Shown here one piece after another: positions 60,737 to 64,000 of a stretch of DNA of 64,000 bases (its first letter is position 1; every line of letters starts with the position of its first letter). This DNA is from an uncultured Tenacibaculum sp. (lineage in GTDB: Bacteria; Bacteroidota; Bacteroidia; Flavobacteriales; Flavobacteriaceae): contig CANMCD010000003.1 of assembly GCA_947496185.1 (NCBI GenBank), positions 186,001 through 250,000 on the forward strand, written 5' to 3'. The translations under genes and the position numbers were made by a program. The notes below the pieces were generated by a model. It ran no database searches and was not told where the DNA came from. It saw only the letters and a program-made list of their open reading frames with translations.

Positions 60737-63730
60737 ATGAAAAGACTATTTTTTATGTTGCTACTAGTATCTGCTAGTACGATAACATCTCAAAATTACT
60801 GGAAAGAATTATCAGTATCAAAAAGTAAACCTACTGAAATGCTTTCAAAAATTGATACCCCTTCCAAATTTCAACTATTTACCTTAAACAAAGACAGTTT
60901 TATTTCAGAACTGGCGTCCAAATCAGAAAACGCTTCCAACAACATAATTACCCTACCCAGTAATGAAGGTTTTAGTAAATTCAGAGTAACAAAAAAACAA
61001 ATTTTTGAAAACGAGCTAGCCATAAAATTCCCACAAATTAAATCTTATACAGCTAAAGGTATTGATGACCCTACTGCAATTGCGGATATAAGTATCGGAA
61101 CCAATGGTGTATTCGTCATGATTCGATCAAACCATCACAATACACTATATATTGACCCCTATTCTAAGGATCGTAAAACGTATATGCTATACAAAAATGC
61201 AGACCTATCACAATTAGGTAAAGACTTTCTATGTAAATTAGAAGAAAACGAAGAGTTAAATAAAACTCAAAAAGACAAAAAAAAGACCAATAGAGGCCCA
61301 AATGATATGAGGTTAAGAACCTACAGAATAGCTATTGTTTGTACTTCAGAATATTCTCAATTTCAACTTAATGATCAAAACGTTTCTCCTTTTGCTCCTG
61401 AATCAACCAAAAAAGCAGCAGTATTATCAGTAGTGAATACTACTTTAACAAGAATCAACAGCATATTCGAAAGAGATTTAGCTGTCAGATTGGTCTTGGT
61501 TGGAAACAACGATCGAATTGTATTTTTAAATGCATCCAACGACAACTTAACCAACAACAATATTGGAGCTTTAGTTAATGAAGGTCAATCTGTTTGTGAC
61601 TCAAGAATTGGCAGCAATAATTATGATTTAGGACATGTATTTAGTCAAAACCCATTTCTTGTTGGAGCAGCTGTATTTAGAGTAGTTTGTGCCAATAATT
61701 ATAAAGCGAGAGCTGCATCTTCATACACCAATCCTACAGGAAACTCATACTTTGTAAATGTGGTTGCACACGAAATTGGACATCAATTTGGAGCTGAACA
61801 TACTTTTAACAATCCGTGCGGCGGTAACCGCTCGCAAACCAGAACCTTCGAACCCGGTAGTGGCTCAACTATTATGTCATACGGAGGAGGATGTCCACCG
61901 AATGTTACTGGAGGGTCTGATGAATATTTTCATGGTGTCAACATCACAGAAATGTGGAGTTTCATTAGTGGAAACGCAAATTGTGCTGGTATTATTCAAA
62001 ATAACAACCAACAACCTTGGGTGAGTGCAGGCCCTGATAGAAGCATCCCAAAATCTACCCCTTTCGTATTAAGAGGAGGGGCTGCAGATACTGAAGCAAT
62101 TGAAAAACTCACTTTTTGCTGGGAACAATTAGACACTGAAATTTCAACCATGCCTCCAGTATCAACTAGCACAGGTGGCCCTTTATTCAGATCCTTGCCA
62201 CCTAAAAATTCACCCAATAGATATATGCCTGACTTTTCAACAGTATTAGCAGGAAACCTATCGAGTACTTGGGAAGTGCTTCCTTCGGTAGCTAGAGAGT
62301 TAAACTTTGCGCTAACAGTCAGAGATAACCATCCAAATGGTGGAGCAGTGAATAGAGATGACATACGAATACAAGTTACCAACGCACCTCCTTTTACTAT
62401 TCAAAATTTAGAAACTTGGCAAAAGAGCACCAACCAAACCCTTACTTGGAATGTAGGGCAAACCAATCAGGCTCCTATCAACTGTCAAAAAGTAAATATA
62501 AAATTATCAACTAACGGTGGTATAAGCTTTGACCACACCCTAGCATCAAATACAGACAACGATGGTTCTGAATCGTTATTCTTATCTAATCTTGTTGAAG
62601 AAACAGAAAATGCTATCATTATGGTAGAGGCTGCTGATAACATTTTTTATAATATTACCGCTAAATTTACAATTACTCCACCTCCACCTCCAAACTTTAC
62701 TATTGAAAATACTTCTGGAGATGGGTTCGTATGTAAAAACACAACGGACGAACATACTTTTAATATAACATTTATCGCTTTAAATGAATTTGAAGAAAAT
62801 GCAGTATTCTCTCTTAATAATATACCAGAAGGTGCTATAAGTGATATCACACCAGATTCACTTTCAGATAATGGAACATTTACTGTGACATTTTATAATC
62901 TAACATCTGTTACATCTGGAACCTATGAAATAATTTTAGATGCTAAGATCGGTAACATCACTGAATCTTTAGTACTTAACTTAGATATTGCTTCAGAAGT
63001 TTGCCACTCAGAAGGAAACACCCTTAGTAACATAAGTACCACCTTAGTACAATTCAATACTATTGATAATGAAACACAAAATAAAGTTTCTGGATACCAA
63101 GATTTCAGAGAAATTTCAACAATAGTTATTCCCGGAGAAACCTACCCATTACACATAAACACTTTGGAAGGAAACAATTCACAATCTAGTTCATACACCT
63201 ATGCCTGGATTGACTGGAATCAAAACTGTATTCTTGAAGACACTGAAAGATTTGATTTTGGTTCAGATACTATAGTAGAAGGCACAGACTCTCCTACAAT
63301 ACTTAGCCCAGTAGATGTAACCGTACCGCAAAACGCAGTAATAGGTAGTACCTTATTAAGAATTTCTACAAAAAACAGTATTAATGGTCTACCACAGCCT
63401 TGTGAAATTGACTTCGATGGAGAAGTTGAAGATTATACTATTATTGTTGATGCTACAGCAAATATTACTGAAGAGACTTTTGAAAACTTTACTCTAAATC
63501 CTAATCCTTCAGCGGGAGAATTTAGACTTCGCTTTAATGCCCAAAAAGGAGATGTTATGATCAACCTATTTGACACAAGTGGAAGACTTGTGGAGTTTTT
63601 CAACTATAAAAATAACGAATCCTTATTTTCAAAAAGCTTTTCTGTGGAAACAATTTCTAGTGGTCTATACATCATACATATTAAGAATGAAGACATACAA
63701 ATCACTAGAAAACTAGTTATAAAACATTAA
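60737..63730 (+). CDS. Secreted reprolysin-type zinc metalloprotease with type IX secretion tail
   Basis: A 997-residue exported protease: signal peptide (cleavage near ITSQN), propeptide of about 170 residues, then the catalytic domain with HEIGHQFGAEH (His345, Glu346, His349, His355) and the Met-turn IMSYGG (Met380), as in M12B metzincins. Beyond are Ig-like beta domains, a GEVED domain (FDGEVEDYTIIVD) and a C-terminal Por-type sorting domain ending SSGLYIIHIKNEDIQ...KLVIKH. Exported through the type IX system to the surface or medium. Shares its GEVED-sorting-tail plan with the S8 protease at 43 kb. Confidence 0.93.
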   Translation: MKRLFFMLLLVSASTITSQNYWKELSVSKSKPTEMLSKIDTPSKFQLFTLNKDSFISELASKSENASNNIITLPSNEGFSKFRVTKKQIFENELAIKFPQIKSYTAKGIDDPTAIADISIGTNGVFVMIRSNHHNTLYIDPYSKDRKTYMLYKNADLSQLGKDFLCKLEENEELNKTQKDKKKTNRGPNDMRLRTYRIAIVCTSEYSQFQLNDQNVSPFAPESTKKAAVLSVVNTTLTRINSIFERDLAVRLVLVGNNDRIVFLNASNDNLTNNNIGALVNEGQSVCDSRIGSNNYDLGHVFSQNPFLVGAAVFRVVCANNYKARAASSYTNPTGNSYFVNVVAHEIGHQFGAEHTFNNPCGGNRSQTRTFEPGSGSTIMSYGGGCPPNVTGGSDEYFHGVNITEMWSFISGNANCAGIIQNNNQQPWVSAGPDRSIPKSTPFVLRGGAADTEAIEKLTFCWEQLDTEISTMPPVSTSTGGPLFRSLPPKNSPNRYMPDFSTVLAGNLSSTWEVLPSVARELNFALTVRDNHPNGGAVNRDDIRIQVTNAPPFTIQNLETWQKSTNQTLTWNVGQTNQAPINCQKVNIKLSTNGGISFDHTLASNTDNDGSESLFLSNLVEETENAIIMVEAADNIFYNITAKFTITPPPPPNFTIENTSGDGFVCKNTTDEHTFNITFIALNEFEENAVFSLNNIPEGAISDITPDSLSDNGTFTVTFYNLTSVTSGTYEIILDAKIGNITESLVLNLDIASEVCHSEGNTLSNISTTLVQFNTIDNETQNKVSGYQDFREISTIVIPGETYPLHINTLEGNNSQSSSYTYAWIDWNQNCILEDTERFDFGSDTIVEGTDSPTILSPVDVTVPQNAVIGSTLLRISTKNSINGLPQPCEIDFDGEVEDYTIIVDATANITEETFENFTLNPNPSAGEFRLRFNAQKGDVMINLFDTSGRLVEFFNYKNNESLFSKSFSVETISSGLYIIHIKNEDIQITRKLVIKH

Positions 63731-63905
63731 AAAACAAAAAACATTACCAATCATAAAACACTGACACATAACAATATATTTAACAGTATTAACTAATTTA
63801 TATCATTTTATTTGTATATTTGCTGAACAATAAAAAACAATTCCCCTTTCCTTTTTATATCCAGTCATAGCCTTCTTTCTATTACTATTAATACAATTAT
63901 TTATT

Positions 63906-64000
63906 ATGAGAAAAATCTATTTTTTGCTATTACTGGTGTATTCTGGTATGATGGTGTCGCAAAATTATTGGGAAAAAATAGACTCACCAGACGAGTCCAT
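63906..64000 (+). CDS. Start of a second protease of the same family, cut by the window edge
   Basis: ATG at 63906; 31 codons are visible. The signal peptide (MRKIYFLLLLVYSGMMVSQ) and the next residues NYWEKIDSP closely resemble the previous gene's MKRLFFMLLLVSAS...SQNYWKELS. It is most likely a tandem paralogue of the reprolysin-type protease; catalytic residues are outside the window. TATATTTG near 63820 could be its -7 box. Confidence 0.6.
   Translation, partial: MRKIYFLLLLVYSGMMVSQNYWEKIDSPDES

Noticed and set aside
1-64000. CRISPR arrays, rRNA genes, complete insertion sequences or prophage
   Set aside because: No regularly spaced repeats, no rRNA sequence, no intact transposase or integrase frame and no phage structural genes were found.

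Overview
This 64 kb window is AT-rich chromosomal DNA from a member of the Bacteroidota, most likely a marine Flavobacteriaceae of the Tenacibaculum/Polaribacter kind. The evidence is the gene content (split MetH, MetX-ThrA fusion, TonB receptors with CarboxypepD_reg-like domains, type IX secretion tails, DUF58 and DUF3526 proteins), the near absence of Shine-Dalgarno sequences, and repeated promoters of the Bacteroidota form TTG-N18..23-TAnnTTTG. The genus is an inference.

Layout. 1-3.0 kb: 5' part of a prolyl-oligopeptidase lipoprotein, a GG-motif peptide reading frame, a TPR/AraC membrane regulator, a possible small RNA and a small lipoprotein. 3.1-8.35 kb: metF, an 81-aa protein and a MetH split into two proteins, behind a SAM-I riboswitch. 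8.4-19.1 kb: a long sulfur-assimilation operon (DUF2061, cysH, cysD, cysN, ferredoxin, sulfite reductase with a C-terminal HEPN-like region, cobA, precorrin-2 dehydrogenase, ferredoxin reductase, ferredoxin, cysE, cysM) with an Rrf2 regulator just upstream. 19.2-25.4 kb: a second SAM-I riboswitch drives metY, a three-domain MetX-aspartokinase-homoserine dehydrogenase fusion and metZ. 30.0-31.4 kb: metK, whose leader can fold like a SAM-II pseudoknot. Together these sections make cysteine, homocysteine, methionine and SAM from sulfate and aspartate, with at least two and perhaps three SAM-sensing RNAs in 23 kb.

25.6-30.0 kb: small membrane and periplasmic proteins, a gamma-carbonic-anhydrase-like protein, then a two-gene unit unlike its surroundings. 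It encodes a tandem avidin-like protein and a pepsin-type (A1) aspartic protease with both DTG motifs, preceded by a structured non-coding region. This is the best candidate for an undescribed system. 31.5-38.0 kb: an ABC transporter/TonB receptor locus starting with a small His/Cys-rich membrane protein. 38.3-42.8 kb: trxA, an M1 aminopeptidase lipoprotein bracketed by near-identical terminators, a DUF58 protein and two identical tRNA-Asp genes.

43.0-49.4 kb: an intact T9SS-secreted subtilisin followed by a gene graveyard: a frameshifted repeat protein, a 5'-truncated TonB receptor broken by a stop codon and a (GATTT)4 tract, and a decayed copy of the subtilisin's secretion tail. 49.4-52.4 kb: a GNAT enzyme and a phosphoethanolamine transferase/PAP2 pair. 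52.6-56.7 kb: an aromatic amino-acid operon (pheA, aminotransferase, tyrA, DAHP synthase-chorismate mutase) preceded by an apparent Phe/Tyr attenuator with a leader peptide containing FFFYFYFF and mutually exclusive antiterminator and terminator hairpins. 56.7-60.3 kb: rsgA, dtd, tatD-like, tcdA and a YceI lipoprotein. 60.7-64 kb: a T9SS metalloprotease and the start of a paralogue cut by the window edge.

All calls come from reading the sequence; no database search was run.
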